Below are positions 1-7,058 of a DNA stretch of 37,411 bases, piece after piece; positions within the stretch are counted from its first letter, which is position 1, and each line of letters begins with the position of its first letter. Source of the DNA: DAOOVD01 sp035369845. GTDB taxonomy: Bacteria > Bacillota > Desulfotomaculia > Desulfotomaculales > Pelotomaculaceae. The notes under the pieces were generated by a model. It did not search any database, had not been told where the DNA came from, and saw nothing but the letters and a program-made list of their open reading frames with translations. The stretch is taken from NCBI GenBank assembly GCA_035369845.1, contig DAOOVD010000023.1:1-37411 (forward strand), written 5' to 3'. Both the position numbers and the translations under genes were made by a program.

Positions 1-47
1 AACCTCCCCAAAGAAACTGCAAATATTTTAGCAGATTGGGGAGGGTT
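1..47. repeat. Imperfect inverted repeat at left edge
   Basis: The arms at 1-11 and 36-47 are complementary apart from one extra C, and an inner CTGC/GCAG pair (17-20, 31-34) extends the hairpin around an AT-rich loop. It lies downstream of the minus-strand riboswitch leader, so it may be a further leader structure or an operator for a gene left of the window. No U tract is visible inside the window, so a terminator role cannot be judged. Confidence 0.4.
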
Positions 48-119
48 GCGGATCAGTCAAAAAACGAACCTTTTCGGCGCCGTAGAAGCAAGTACATCGT
101 TCAACACGACAGGTTGTGC

Positions 120-165
120 AAAAAAATGCCGGGCAGACATATTGTGAAAATTGGCCTGCCCGGCA
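120..165 (-). terminator. Intrinsic terminator of riboswitch unit 1
   Basis: A perfect 10-bp GC-rich stem (127-136 with 156-165) is followed on the minus strand by seven T residues (120-126). It sits 13 nt after the 3' end of the aptamer at 179-282, the usual place for an expression platform controlling transcription. Confidence 0.75.
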
Positions 166-178
166 CAAATACCAATCA

Positions 179-282
179 AGCTCTCCTTTTCACAATGGAA
201 GGCGCGCCGGTTTCCCGGCGGACCCTGCCGGCCTTACAGCCATGGCTTAGACGCTTTAGGCCGTATGGCTCGGAGAGTGTCT
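179..282 (-). promoter_or_regulatory. Riboswitch aptamer 1, Moco/Tuco RNA motif candidate
   Basis: Read on the minus strand, three stems are visible. P1 is CTCTCC/GGAGAG (272-277 with 181-186), P2 is CGGCCT/AGGCCG, and P3 is CGCCGG/CCGGCG closed by a GAAA tetraloop. The arrangement, with CTCCGAGCC at the 5' side, a GAAA-capped stem and a closing AAAGGAGAG, fits what I remember of the molybdenum/tungsten cofactor motif, which controls Mo/W cofactor synthesis, transport and Mo/W enzymes. A second copy at 358-466 keeps the same stems with different bases, so the structure is supported by covariation. The controlled gene must lie left of position 1. The family name is less certain than the existence of a structured RNA. 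Confidence 0.7.
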
Positions 283-299
283 TCAAGTTGTAAATATCA

Positions 300-345
300 A
301 ACAAAACAGGCTCCGTCCCCAGTACAGAGAAAGGACAAAGCCCTG
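300..345 (-). terminator. Intrinsic terminator of riboswitch unit 2
   Basis: On the minus strand the arms CAGGGCT (339-345) and AGCCTG (307-312) pair with one bulge, with an inner GTCC/GGAC stem (333-336, 315-318). TTTTGTTT follows. It lies directly after the aptamer at 358-466, so that aptamer has its own termination site. Confidence 0.6.
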
Positions 346-357
346 ACAAACAAGCAA

Positions 358-466
358 TGTTCTCCTTTCCGCAATGGGAGGCGCAGCGGTTTCCCCCTGC
401 ACCCTGACGACCATAAAGCCGTACCTTTTAACTCTGAGGCTGAAGGCTTTATGATTCGGAGATGTT
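358..466 (-). promoter_or_regulatory. Riboswitch aptamer 2, tandem Moco/Tuco-like copy
   Basis: This copy is diverged in sequence from the one at 179-282 but equal in architecture. P1 is TCTCC/GGAGA (458-462 with 361-365), P2 is a perfect 8-bp stem ATAAAGCC/GGCTTTAT, and P3 is a GC-rich stem with one mismatch and a GAAA loop. The segments GTCAGGGT and CCATTG are shared by both copies. It is the promoter-proximal unit, beginning a few bases after the predicted transcription start. Confidence 0.68.
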
Positions 467-479
467 ATGCAATGATGTT

Positions 480-509
480 ATTCTACCTTCATCAGCATTT
501 TCCTGCCAA
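480..509 (-). promoter_or_regulatory. Promoter of the tandem riboswitch leader
   Basis: On the minus strand TTGGCA (504-509) and TAGAAT (480-485) are separated by 18 bp. This places transcription start near 473, just before the first aptamer, which fits a leader RNA running leftwards. Confidence 0.6.
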
Positions 510-626
510 ATTAGAAACTTTTTTTTCACTTTATATTCTTTTGATGAAACCGTAGGCAAAAATAAACAAGAGTGACATAATCGCAAATTATGGTCTGAAT
601 TTTTATATTATTCTGAATAATAGACA

Positions 627-656
627 TTGTAAAAAAATATTCTTCCAGGGTAAGAT
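627..656 (+). promoter_or_regulatory. Promoter candidate for the GNAT gene
   Basis: TTGTAA (627-632) and TAAGAT (651-656) lie 18 bp apart, 35 bp upstream of the GNAT start codon. A small CAGGA/TCCTG hairpin (662-675) sits just before the ribosome binding site. Confidence 0.4.
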
Positions 657-690
657 AAAAACAGGAAAGCTCCTGGAAGGGGGGAGAAAA

Positions 691-1053
691 ATGTACCGGC
701 TGCTCGAACTGTACGAACAGGAAAAAGATGCGGAAAAAACGAGTCTGTCGGAAATCTGTGAATATGAATTCCTATACAGAAACAAACCCGCCACTGTATA
801 TCAATTCAGCAACGGTGCAAAAATTATCGGTTACATTACCGGCCTCCATTTCGACCTGAGAATCATATCCCTGGGCGAAAATCCGAGGAGAAAGGGCTAC
901 GGCCAGGAGATGCTGAAACTTCTGCGCCCAAAATTTAAAAGGATTTGCGTAAATGATATTTACGAGGAGGCGCTGCCTTTCTGGAGAAAAATGATGGAAC
1001 GCGGACTCGTTGACGAACTGGTCAGTTTAAGAAATGAAAGAAAAATCAGCTGA
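691..1053 (+). CDS. Small GNAT-family N-acetyltransferase
   Basis: A 120-residue protein with the acetyl-CoA pyrophosphate-binding signature of GNAT enzymes, RRKGYG near residue 70, preceded by a hydrophobic strand and followed by an alpha-helical stretch and a terminal EEALPFWRKMMERGL segment typical of the GNAT C-terminal half. Enzymes of this family move an acetyl group from acetyl-CoA to an amine; the substrate here cannot be told. It is shorter than most GNATs (about 150), so the N-terminal strands are reduced. The ATG start follows a strong GGGGGGAG site. The gene stands alone with its own promoter and a clear terminator. Confidence 0.65.
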   Translation: MYRLLELYEQEKDAEKTSLSEICEYEFLYRNKPATVYQFSNGAKIIGYITGLHFDLRIISLGENPRRKGYGQEMLKLLRPKFKRICVNDIYEEALPFWRKMMERGLVDELVSLRNERKIS

Positions 1054-1084
1054 CGGGCTGACTTTTAAAGTCAGCCCGTCCGTT
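1052..1084 (+). terminator. Intrinsic terminator after GNAT gene
   Basis: A perfect 11-bp stem (1052-1062 with 1070-1080) has a 7-nt loop and is followed by CGTTTT. The stem overlaps the GNAT stop codon. Confidence 0.75.
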
Positions 1085-1178
1085 TTGAAAAACTGAAAAC
1101 AACAACACCCGCTTAAAAGCATAAAATGTACCAGGGTAAAGCAATACCCCCGATACAGGGCCGCCGTTGACAGCGGCC

Positions 1179-1203
1179 AATAACCCGGCCACGCCGGGTT
1201 ATT
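1179..1203. terminator. Symmetric hairpin at arsM 3' end
   Basis: An 11-bp perfect stem (1179-1189 with 1193-1203) with a 3-nt loop directly abuts the arsM stop codon. AT-rich stem ends supply only a short U run on either strand, so it is best read as the arsM terminator, perhaps bidirectional. Confidence 0.55.
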
Positions 1204-2052
1204 TCATGCCGGCTTTGTCGCCCGGATAAACGCGCTTGCCACGGAACCGTCGGCTTCAATCCGCTCGGATTCGGCAACTCCCGGAAGGATCATTTCCGCG
1301 GTCGGGCTGGTCAGATCATAAACCCTGGTTTTCAAAACTTCTATGTTTACAAAACCGGCTGCCTTAAGTTTTTCCCGGTACTCCTCCTCCAGCAGGGCGC
1401 CCGCCACACATCCCGCCCAGGCCATCAGGCTTTCCCTTATTTTGCCCGGCAGCCTCCTGGAAAGAACTATGTCCGAAACTGCAAACCTGCCGCCCGGCTT
1501 TAAAACCCGGAACGCTTCCTTCAATACCTTGTCCTTGTCTGCGGAAAGATTGATCACACAGTTTGAAATGATCACGTCCACGGCGTTGTCCGGCAGCGGA
1601 ATATCCTCGATAAACCCCTTCAAAAGCTCCGCATTGGCCACTCCGGCTTTTTTCAGGTTTTTTTCAGCTTCTGCAAGCATCTCGTCAGTCATATCCAACC
1701 CGTAAACCTTGCCGTTTGGGCCCACATACNNNNNNNNNNCCGGACCTACCCGTCGTGCCGACAGCAACACATCCAGGCCCGCGCCGCTGCCCAGATCCAA
1801 CACGACCTCGCCCTCCCGCAATCCCGCCAGGGCAGCCGGATTACCGCAGCCGAGGGATGCGGCCACAGCGTCCCCAGGCAGTCCCTTTACCTCGTCAGCT
1901 CCATACAGGTCGCCGGTTATCATCTTTTCCGCCCCGGCATACAGGTCACCGCAGCAGCATGATCCCTCACCGCCGGTACTGCAACAGCCCGTTCTTTTGG
2001 TTATAATCTCCGAATACTTTTGCCTGACCAATTCCCTGATTTCTTCCGGCAC
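1204..2052 (-). CDS. arsM: Arsenite S-adenosylmethionine methyltransferase
   Basis: Arsenite methyltransferase, about 280 residues, converting As(III) to methylated arsenicals with SAM. Visible are a cysteine-rich N-terminus (CCSTGG and SCCCGD), the SAM-binding motif I VLDLGSGAGLD, the SNCVINL segment with a conserved arsenic-binding cysteine, the post-motif VLKPGGRF, and a second conserved cysteine in WAGCVAGALLEEEY. I place the start at GTG 2052, six bases after GGAGGGG; the TTG at 2067 overlaps that ribosome site. A 10-N gap (1730-1739) lies inside the SAM-binding fold, and VGP appears on both sides of it, so the true protein is probably a few residues shorter. It sits 33 bp after a cysteine-rich MarR regulator, presumably one operon. 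Confidence 0.88.
   Translation of the reverse strand: MPEEIRELVRQKYSEIITKRTGCCSTGGEGSCCCGDLYAGAEKMITGDLYGADEVKGLPGDAVAASLGCGNPAALAGLREGEVVLDLGSGAGLDVLLSARRVGPXXXXYVGPNGKVYGLDMTDEMLAEAEKNLKKAGVANAELLKGFIEDIPLPDNAVDVIISNCVINLSADKDKVLKEAFRVLKPGGRFAVSDIVLSRRLPGKIRESLMAWAGCVAGALLEEEYREKLKAAGFVNIEVLKTRVYDLTSPTAEMILPGVAESERIEADGSVASAFIRATKPA
1730..1739. other. Assembly gap (10 N) inside arsM
   Basis: Ten undetermined bases keep the arsM frame open. Both flanks encode VGP, whereas homologues usually have a single VGPNGKV-type segment, so the gap probably joins two contig ends that overlap. Confidence 0.9.
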
Positions 2053-2085
2053 GAAAATCCCCTCCAAAATAAAATTGAGCCCGTT

Positions 2086-2568
2086 TTAATTGCATTTTGC
2101 AAGTTTTTTAACCTGTTTCCCGGAACAGCACAATCCCTCCTCGAAGATTGCCCTGTTCAGCAAGTCCAGGGAACGGACCACCGTTTCACGCTCAAAACCG
2201 GTAAAGCGGGAAAAAATTTTTTCAAGGTATCCGCTCATTTGCTCGCTTACCTTGCGCTCAATGCTCCTGCCCTGCCCGGTCAGGTCCAGCAAGTTGACCC
2301 TCCTGTCCCCCGGGGCGGCTTTTTTCTCGACAAATCCTTTCTTCACCAGGCTTTTTATCTGCTTGCTGAAGGTGGTTATATCCATCCCGAGCGTTTCCGC
2401 CACCTGCTGCATGGACGGATTGCCCATTCTCCTGATTTCATAAAGAATGTGTATTTGAACCAGGGAGATTTCCTCCCCGCAGCAACAGTTACAACAGCTC
2501 GCATTCAAAAGACCGAGCCACCGGTAAAAGTTTTGCATGGTTTCACGCAAATCAGCCAAATCAACCAC
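2086..2568 (-). CDS. Cysteine-rich MarR-family regulator
   Basis: A winged-helix MarR protein of about 160 residues. The HTH is the PSMQQVAETLGMDITTFSKQIKSL region and the wing contains the family signature PGDRRVNLLDLT. Unusual are two cysteine clusters: C25, C26, C28, C29, C30 near the N-terminal dimer helix and C147, C148, C159 at the C-terminus. Such clusters could bind As(III) or another soft metal, which would suit control of the downstream arsM. The GTG at 2568 gives almost no leader after the predicted promoter; a TTG at 2559, five bases after AGGTGG, is an equally good start. Confidence 0.8.
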   Translation of the reverse strand: MVDLADLRETMQNFYRWLGLLNASCCNCCCGEEISLVQIHILYEIRRMGNPSMQQVAETLGMDITTFSKQIKSLVKKGFVEKKAAPGDRRVNLLDLTGQGRSIERKVSEQMSGYLEKIFSRFTGFERETVVRSLDLLNRAIFEEGLCCSGKQVKKLAKCN

Positions 2569-2576
2569 CTGATCTA

Positions 2577-2618
2577 ATTATATGCAGAAAACTTGCCAAT
2601 TGCAAATATTTTTCTGCA
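2577..2618 (-). promoter_or_regulatory. marR-arsM promoter with palindromic operator
   Basis: TTGCAA (2600-2605), 17 bp, TATAAT (2577-2582) form a near-consensus promoter. Over the spacer and -35 lie two nested inverted repeats: TGCAGAAAA/TTTTCTGCA (2583-2591, 2610-2618) and TTGC/GCAA (2593-2596, 2602-2605). The position suits autoregulation by the MarR protein. Confidence 0.65.
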
Positions 2619-2765
2619 AATGCCGCTTTCCCGGAATCTTTCGGCTCTTTGGCGCCGGTGCAGGTCACTGGTCTGTTCATCAGTCTTGCTAAATTGGTTA
2701 CATATAAAACAATCCAATCATATTCTATTTATGAAAAGAAACAATAAAAAGGAGCGTAAAGCAAT

Positions 2766-4181
2766 TTGACAAAAGTTAAAGTTGGATTAGGTCCCATTAT
2801 CAGCAATATAAATCTGCCCACTGTTTTGAAAACAGCCATACTTCCAGGTGATGCAACCGAAAGTTTATTTATTGCAACACAAGTAGGGGAGATTTTTTTT
2901 ATAAGAAACGGAGTTATAAGGACTTTTTTAGATATTCGCCAGAGAATCATAAAACTTGGTGTTTTTGGTGGTGGATATGATGAACGGGGATTACTGGGAC
3001 TGGCATTTCATCCCGAATTTTATTATAACGGGTTATTTTATCTTCATTATTCGGTAGCAGGAACACAAGGTCCGGGTGCTCTTCCAGGTCCTTTTACGCC
3101 TGACCCGTGTGATCCCGGCACTTTAAACCTGAAGTGGGCAAATAGAGAAGTCAAATATGATCATATTGATACAGTTGAAGAATGGGTCTTGCAACCAAAC
3201 GGCCAACCCCGAAAACGGCGGACATTACTTAATTTAAGAAGGCCATTTTTTAATCATAATGGTGTAAGCAGCTTAAACTTTTCACCTGAAACAAGAAAAC
3301 TCGTTTTAACTACCGGAGATGGCGGATCAGGCTATGATCCGTTTAATTTAAGTCAGGATAATAACGAAATCGCCGGTAAAATAATTGAAATTGATGTGGC
3401 AAAGGATACTTTTATCTATAATCCACCCGTGGTCACCCGCTTTGACGAACTTCCCGCATCTATTCAAGAAACTCTCACCGTAATTGCTAAAGGTGTCCGC
3501 AATATACCAGGTATTTCTTATCAAAGGTTTGGCAATCATTTTATCAAATACGTGGGAAATGTCGGGCAGGATTTGGTAGAGTCTGTTTTTTCATTTGTTT
3601 ACTATAAGCCTATACCAGTTACCCAGTTTACTCAAGCTCTTTTAAAAAAAGTTGAATTTGACCCACAAGGATTTATCAACTTCGGATGGAGAGCATGGGA
3701 AGGCGTTCTTCCTACTTCAATTATCCGAGAATGCTCTGTAAATCCAGATTTAAACGAGAAAGTGACTGCTTATTATAATGAAGCAGTAAAAACTTCAACG
3801 CAGCGTCTTTATCCTCTAATCAGTTATTTTCATGAAGATCCCCGGCCCGCTAAGTTTGCAGGAACTGCCCTTACAGGGGTCCAGGTATATATGGGGAATA
3901 GAATCCCCAGTTTAACGGGAAGTGTTGTTTTTACCGACCTGGCACGAAATGAGGGGGCTGAACCTCCGGGCAGAGGAGTTTTGGCTTATACCAGAGCCGG
4001 GACAAATTGCAAATTAAATGATTTCAGCGTTATCGAGACCGATTATAATTTTGGATCAAAATCAGCTTATTATGTCAGTTTGGGAACGAACCTGGATCAA
4101 TCCAGACTATTTTTAGGAGTTTATGGCTCTATGCAGGTGCTTGATTTTAATCAAGGCACTGTTTTTGAAATTGTGCCATAA
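2766..4181 (+). CDS. Glucose/sorbosone dehydrogenase-like beta-propeller protein
   Basis: A 471-residue protein with signatures of the soluble aldose sugar dehydrogenase (GSDH, PQQ-dependent) beta-propeller family: ERGLLGLAFHPEF near residue 77, a TTGDGGSGYDP segment, NEIAGKIIEIDV, GNVGQDLVESV and NFGWRAWEG. Family members oxidise sugars or are structural propellers; no PQQ synthesis genes are present here. No signal peptide is seen, which is odd for this usually exported family. Start is TTG, about 10 bp after AAGGAG. The coding sequence is clearly more AT-rich than its neighbours, with many TTA, AAT and ATA codons, and the gene is monocistronic, so recent transfer is likely. Confidence 0.7.
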   Translation: MTKVKVGLGPIISNINLPTVLKTAILPGDATESLFIATQVGEIFFIRNGVIRTFLDIRQRIIKLGVFGGGYDERGLLGLAFHPEFYYNGLFYLHYSVAGTQGPGALPGPFTPDPCDPGTLNLKWANREVKYDHIDTVEEWVLQPNGQPRKRRTLLNLRRPFFNHNGVSSLNFSPETRKLVLTTGDGGSGYDPFNLSQDNNEIAGKIIEIDVAKDTFIYNPPVVTRFDELPASIQETLTVIAKGVRNIPGISYQRFGNHFIKYVGNVGQDLVESVFSFVYYKPIPVTQFTQALLKKVEFDPQGFINFGWRAWEGVLPTSIIRECSVNPDLNEKVTAYYNEAVKTSTQRLYPLISYFHEDPRPAKFAGTALTGVQVYMGNRIPSLTGSVVFTDLARNEGAEPPGRGVLAYTRAGTNCKLNDFSVIETDYNFGSKSAYYVSLGTNLDQSRLFLGVYGSMQVLDFNQGTVFEIVP

Positions 4182-4288
4182 GCTCCATTACCGCTGGTTG
4201 GAGAAGGGCAAATTTCACTGACCGGAACAAAAAGAGTTAATGGTGGACCTTAAGAAGATATAACGCCCATGCCGGGCACACAAACGAA

Positions 4289-4313
4289 AAGCCTTCCGAA
4301 TCTCGGAAGGCTT
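4289..4313 (-). terminator. Terminator of tRNA-Val
   Basis: A perfect 11-bp stem (4289-4299 with 4303-4313) with a 3-nt loop, followed on the minus strand by TTCGTTTG. It lies just downstream of the tRNA on that strand and also faces the end of the propeller gene, so it may serve both. Confidence 0.65.
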
Positions 4314-4321
4314 GATTTCAC

Positions 4322-4396
4322 TGGTGGGCGGGACAAGAATTGAACTTGCGACCTTCTGCGTGTCAAGCAGACGTTCTCCCACTGAACTACCCGCCC
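4322..4396 (-). tRNA. tRNA-Val(GAC)
   Basis: On the minus strand a complete cloverleaf is seen: acceptor GGGCGGG/CCCGCCC, anticodon stem TCTGC/GCAGA around loop TTGACAC, T loop TTCAATT, and an encoded CCA (4322-4324). The anticodon GAC (4362-4364) reads valine codons. It has its own promoter and terminator, between the AT-rich propeller gene and the carboxypeptidase gene. Confidence 0.93.
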
Positions 4397-4405
4397 GGTA
4401 CATAT

Positions 4406-4434
4406 ATTATTACCGATAGCCGCCCAAAAGTCAA
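4406..4434 (-). promoter_or_regulatory. Promoter of tRNA-Val
   Basis: TTGACT (4429-4434), 17 bp, AATAAT (4406-4411) on the minus strand, ten bases before the mature tRNA. Confidence 0.5.
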
Positions 4435-4440
4435 GCTTAT

Positions 4441-5571
4441 CTACGAAAACAGCCTGTCCCGGAGCTGTCCGTACCAGCCCTTCCGGGGCACGTCCGCACC
4501 TGCCACCAGATTGACCGCGCCGATTTCCTGCCCGTGCAGCGAAAAGACGACCCGGCCCAGACTCTGGCCTTTTTTTACCGGCGCCGCCGGGGGAGCAAAC
4601 ACCTCCGTCTTCTTTTCCAGTTCGGGCAGATCGTCGGGGTCGATTCTCACCTCGAGGTTTTTTTCAGCCACGACATCAACCGAGGGGGAGGCTCCGTCCT
4701 TTACCGGAGAAACCGCAAACCGCTCACCGGAGTTGACCACCGGAACGGGCTTGATTACTTTGAATCCGTAATCCAGCATCCTGACGCAATCCCGGTAGCG
4801 GTCGTCGCTGTGCAGCGCCACCGCAATCAACCGGCGGCCGTCCCTCGAAGCCGAAGCAATCAGGCAGTTGCCGGCCGTGGGGGTGGTGCCGGTTTTGACC
4901 CCGTCTATCCCCTCATAATCACTGTGGAGAAGCCGGTTGCTGTTGCTGATCTTTTCCTCCCTTTTCTCCGGCTCGACCCAGTACACTGTTGTTTCCGCGG
5001 TTTGTACAAGCTCGTTGAACCTCGGGATGCCGAGCGCGTATCTCGTCAAAACGGCCAGATCATACGCGGTGGTGTAGTGGTTCGGGTGGTGGTAGCCGTT
5101 GGTATTGACGAATCTCGTCCCGAAAAGACCGAGCGCGGCAGCCTTTGCGTTCATCATCATGACGAAGCGGTCGTGGCTCCCGCCCACGTGCTCCGCTATC
5201 GCCACCGTCGAGTCGTTGGCCGAACAGATGAGGGCGGCTTTGAGCAGTTCGTCCAGTTTGATCTTTTCTCCCTTTCTCAAATCGATAATCGAGCCCATGG
5301 ACACCGACGCGGCCCTGCCGCTCACAGTTACGACATCATTCGGGTCGCCGTTTTCCAGGGCCACCACCGCCGTCATAATTTTGGTCAGGCTTGCCGGGTC
5401 CGCCCGCCGGGTGTGGTTCCTGGCAAAATAAACCTGCCCTGTCTCCACCTCCATCAGCACGGCATCGTCCGCGGTCACCCGCGGCTCCGCAGCCGCCGCC
5501 GCGTCCGGAAAAAGACAGAGCAACGACAGCAGAACCAACCACAAACACTTCTTCCGCGCAAGCAATGCCAT
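4441..5571 (-). CDS. D-alanyl-D-alanine carboxypeptidase (PBP5/DacF type)
   Basis: An exported low-molecular-weight penicillin-binding protein that trims the terminal D-Ala of peptidoglycan stem peptides. A hydrophobic signal peptide ends near AAAAA (residue 30). The three active-site motifs are in order: SLTK (S63-K66), SAN (119-121) and KTG (228-230), followed by the all-beta C-terminal domain and a terminal WYGQLRDRLFS segment that may form the amphipathic membrane anchor. Residue numbers count from an ATG at 5577. I prefer the ATG at 5571, because AGGAGG lies six bases before it and directly abuts the first ATG. Length is normal for the family. Its monocistronic position next to spore genes suggests, but does not prove, a cortex role. 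Confidence 0.92.
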   Translation of the reverse strand: MALLARKKCLWLVLLSLLCLFPDAAAAAEPRVTADDAVLMEVETGQVYFARNHTRRADPASLTKIMTAVVALENGDPNDVVTVSGRAASVSMGSIIDLRKGEKIKLDELLKAALICSANDSTVAIAEHVGGSHDRFVMMMNAKAAALGLFGTRFVNTNGYHHPNHYTTAYDLAVLTRYALGIPRFNELVQTAETTVYWVEPEKREEKISNSNRLLHSDYEGIDGVKTGTTPTAGNCLIASASRDGRRLIAVALHSDDRYRDCVRMLDYGFKVIKPVPVVNSGERFAVSPVKDGASPSVDVVAEKNLEVRIDPDDLPELEKKTEVFAPPAAPVKKGQSLGRVVFSLHGQEIGAVNLVAGADVPRKGWYGQLRDRLFS

Positions 5572-5669
5572 CTTCATCCTCCTGAAACAGCAATTGCCGA
5601 AACATCAGTCATATTTTACCCGTATGGCTAATAATATTTTGGTAAATCCTACTATTTTTGAGGTGAAGA

Positions 5670-6419
5670 ATGAAAACCTGCTGTTTCAGCCTGAGCAGAA
5701 TTAAAAAAGCCGCCGCATCCGGGTCGTTATTTTTCCTCATAACGCTGCTGCTGACGTCCGCCCTGTTGAAACACGGCGGTATGCCGTCCGCGCAAACCAA
5801 GCCGCATGCCGTCTGCAAGGTAATAACCGAAAAAAAAGCTGCCGCCCTTACCTTCGACATCAACTGGGGAAGCAGGGTACCCGGCGCGGTTCTGGACGTT
5901 CTTAAAAAACAGGACGTAAAAGCCACTTTCTTCGTCTCCGGGTCATGGGCGGGACAATATCCCGAAACCGCCCGCCGCATCACGGCGGAAGGTCATGAAA
6001 TCGGAAATATCGGATACCCCCCGATCGACCGGGCCGCCATGACCAAATCAACCGTAAAGAAAGAACTGGTCAAGAGCGGGGAGTCTATCAGGGAAGCGAC
6101 CGGCAGCACCGCCGCCCTGCTCAGGACTCCCGGCGGCAACGGAAACGGCCCGGTTCTGGCCGCGGCATCGGAGTCGGGCTACACCGTCATTAAATGGAGC
6201 GTGGATTCTCAGGACATCCAGACTCCTGGAAAAAACAGCATCATCAGCAACGTTACCGGAAAGGTACACCCCGGAGCCATCATCCTCATGAACGCATGCG
6301 ACACCGCCTCTGAAACCCCGGGCGCGCTTCCCGCCGTAATCGAGCGGCTGAAATCCGCAGGCTATGAACTGGTTACGGTCTCCTCTCTCTTAGAACTGGG
6401 ACCCGGCGTTGCGGACTGA
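5670..6419 (+). CDS. NodB-fold polysaccharide deacetylase-like protein, degenerate site
   Basis: A 249-residue protein with an N-terminal membrane anchor (residues 18-33) and a NodB domain resembling spore deacetylases of the PdaB/YlxY type: LTFDINWG (60-67), KATFFVSG (84-91), GHEIGN (108-113), LRTPGG (151-156), IKWSVDSQD and a terminal SAGYELVTVSSLLEL. The metal and catalytic residues are largely lost: in the usual HEIGNHGYxH motif both later histidines are replaced (I114, P118), and the histidine of the usual LMHD motif is N208. It may therefore be a structural or regulatory pseudo-enzyme. Start ATG follows GAGGTGA. It is divergent from the carboxypeptidase gene. Confidence 0.8.
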   Translation: MKTCCFSLSRIKKAAASGSLFFLITLLLTSALLKHGGMPSAQTKPHAVCKVITEKKAAALTFDINWGSRVPGAVLDVLKKQDVKATFFVSGSWAGQYPETARRITAEGHEIGNIGYPPIDRAAMTKSTVKKELVKSGESIREATGSTAALLRTPGGNGNGPVLAAASESGYTVIKWSVDSQDIQTPGKNSIISNVTGKVHPGAIILMNACDTASETPGALPAVIERLKSAGYELVTVSSLLELGPGVAD

Positions 6420-6458
6420 GTGCCCCGAAAACCTCAATTAAAAAACGCGGCCGTCCAT

Positions 6459-6962
6459 TTACTTTGCGGTCGGCGAAATCCTCTTGGCAATCTCGGCCAG
6501 TTCGCTGTCAAAAGCGGAAACCGGCTGTCCGGAAGCCACACCGTCGGCAATTCTGCGCAGGCGGGTCACCACATCGGGATCGCTGCTGACGAACACGGCG
6601 GTAAGGCGGGGTTCCGCTTTCTTCACCTCGCTGCTTACTTCCTCTTTTATTCTTTCAGTCTGACCTTTTTCCAGCCCGGCTTTCTGGTCGATACCCACAT
6701 AGGCGGTGGTACCCGCAATCACCACTGTTGCCCTGTTCACTCCGGACACCCTGGCGGCAGCGCTGGAAAGATTCGACGCGATCCTGCCGACTTCACCCGG
6801 ATCGGTGGGCATCTGCTGGCCGGACGGCGTTCCGGTCTGGGGAGCCTGGGCGGCCGGCGGGTTCTGCGGGGCCGGCTTTCTCAAGGCGCTGCAGCCGGCG
6901 GCAAAGGTCAGTCCGATCACAACCGTCATAACCAGGCCGGCCAGTTTCACAAGAATTCTCAC
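6459..6962 (-). CDS. YhcN/YlaJ-family sporulation lipoprotein
   Basis: A 167-residue lipoprotein. From the preferred GTG start at 6962 (nine bases after AGGAGG) it has a short signal peptide and lipobox FAAGC, then a Pro/Gln-rich linker, then a domain with VNRATVVIAGTTAYVGID and TAVFVSSDPDVVTRLRRIADG, typical of the YhcN/YlaJ proteins found on spore membranes of Bacillus and Clostridia. Function in the family is outgrowth-related and not precisely known. It is followed on the same strand by no gene, since the NodB gene converges on it. Confidence 0.85.
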   Translation of the reverse strand: MRILVKLAGLVMTVVIGLTFAAGCSALRKPAPQNPPAAQAPQTGTPSGQQMPTDPGEVGRIASNLSSAAARVSGVNRATVVIAGTTAYVGIDQKAGLEKGQTERIKEEVSSEVKKAEPRLTAVFVSSDPDVVTRLRRIADGVASGQPVSAFDSELAEIAKRISPTAK

Positions 6963-7058
6963 AACCTTCACCCTCCTTTCCACTGCTATTATCTCAAATG
7001 TTCTTAAACTTATTCCCAAAAAAAAGACCCGGCTGCTCGCGGGGCTGTGCAAACAACC

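Noticed and set aside
151..555. Plus-strand open frame of 134 codons at the left edge
   Set aside because: It crosses two structured aptamers and a terminator on the other strand; the protein has no recognisable features.
4215..4403. Minus-strand open frame of 62 codons over tRNA-Val
   Set aside because: It translates the tRNA itself; the cloverleaf with CCA explains the sequence.
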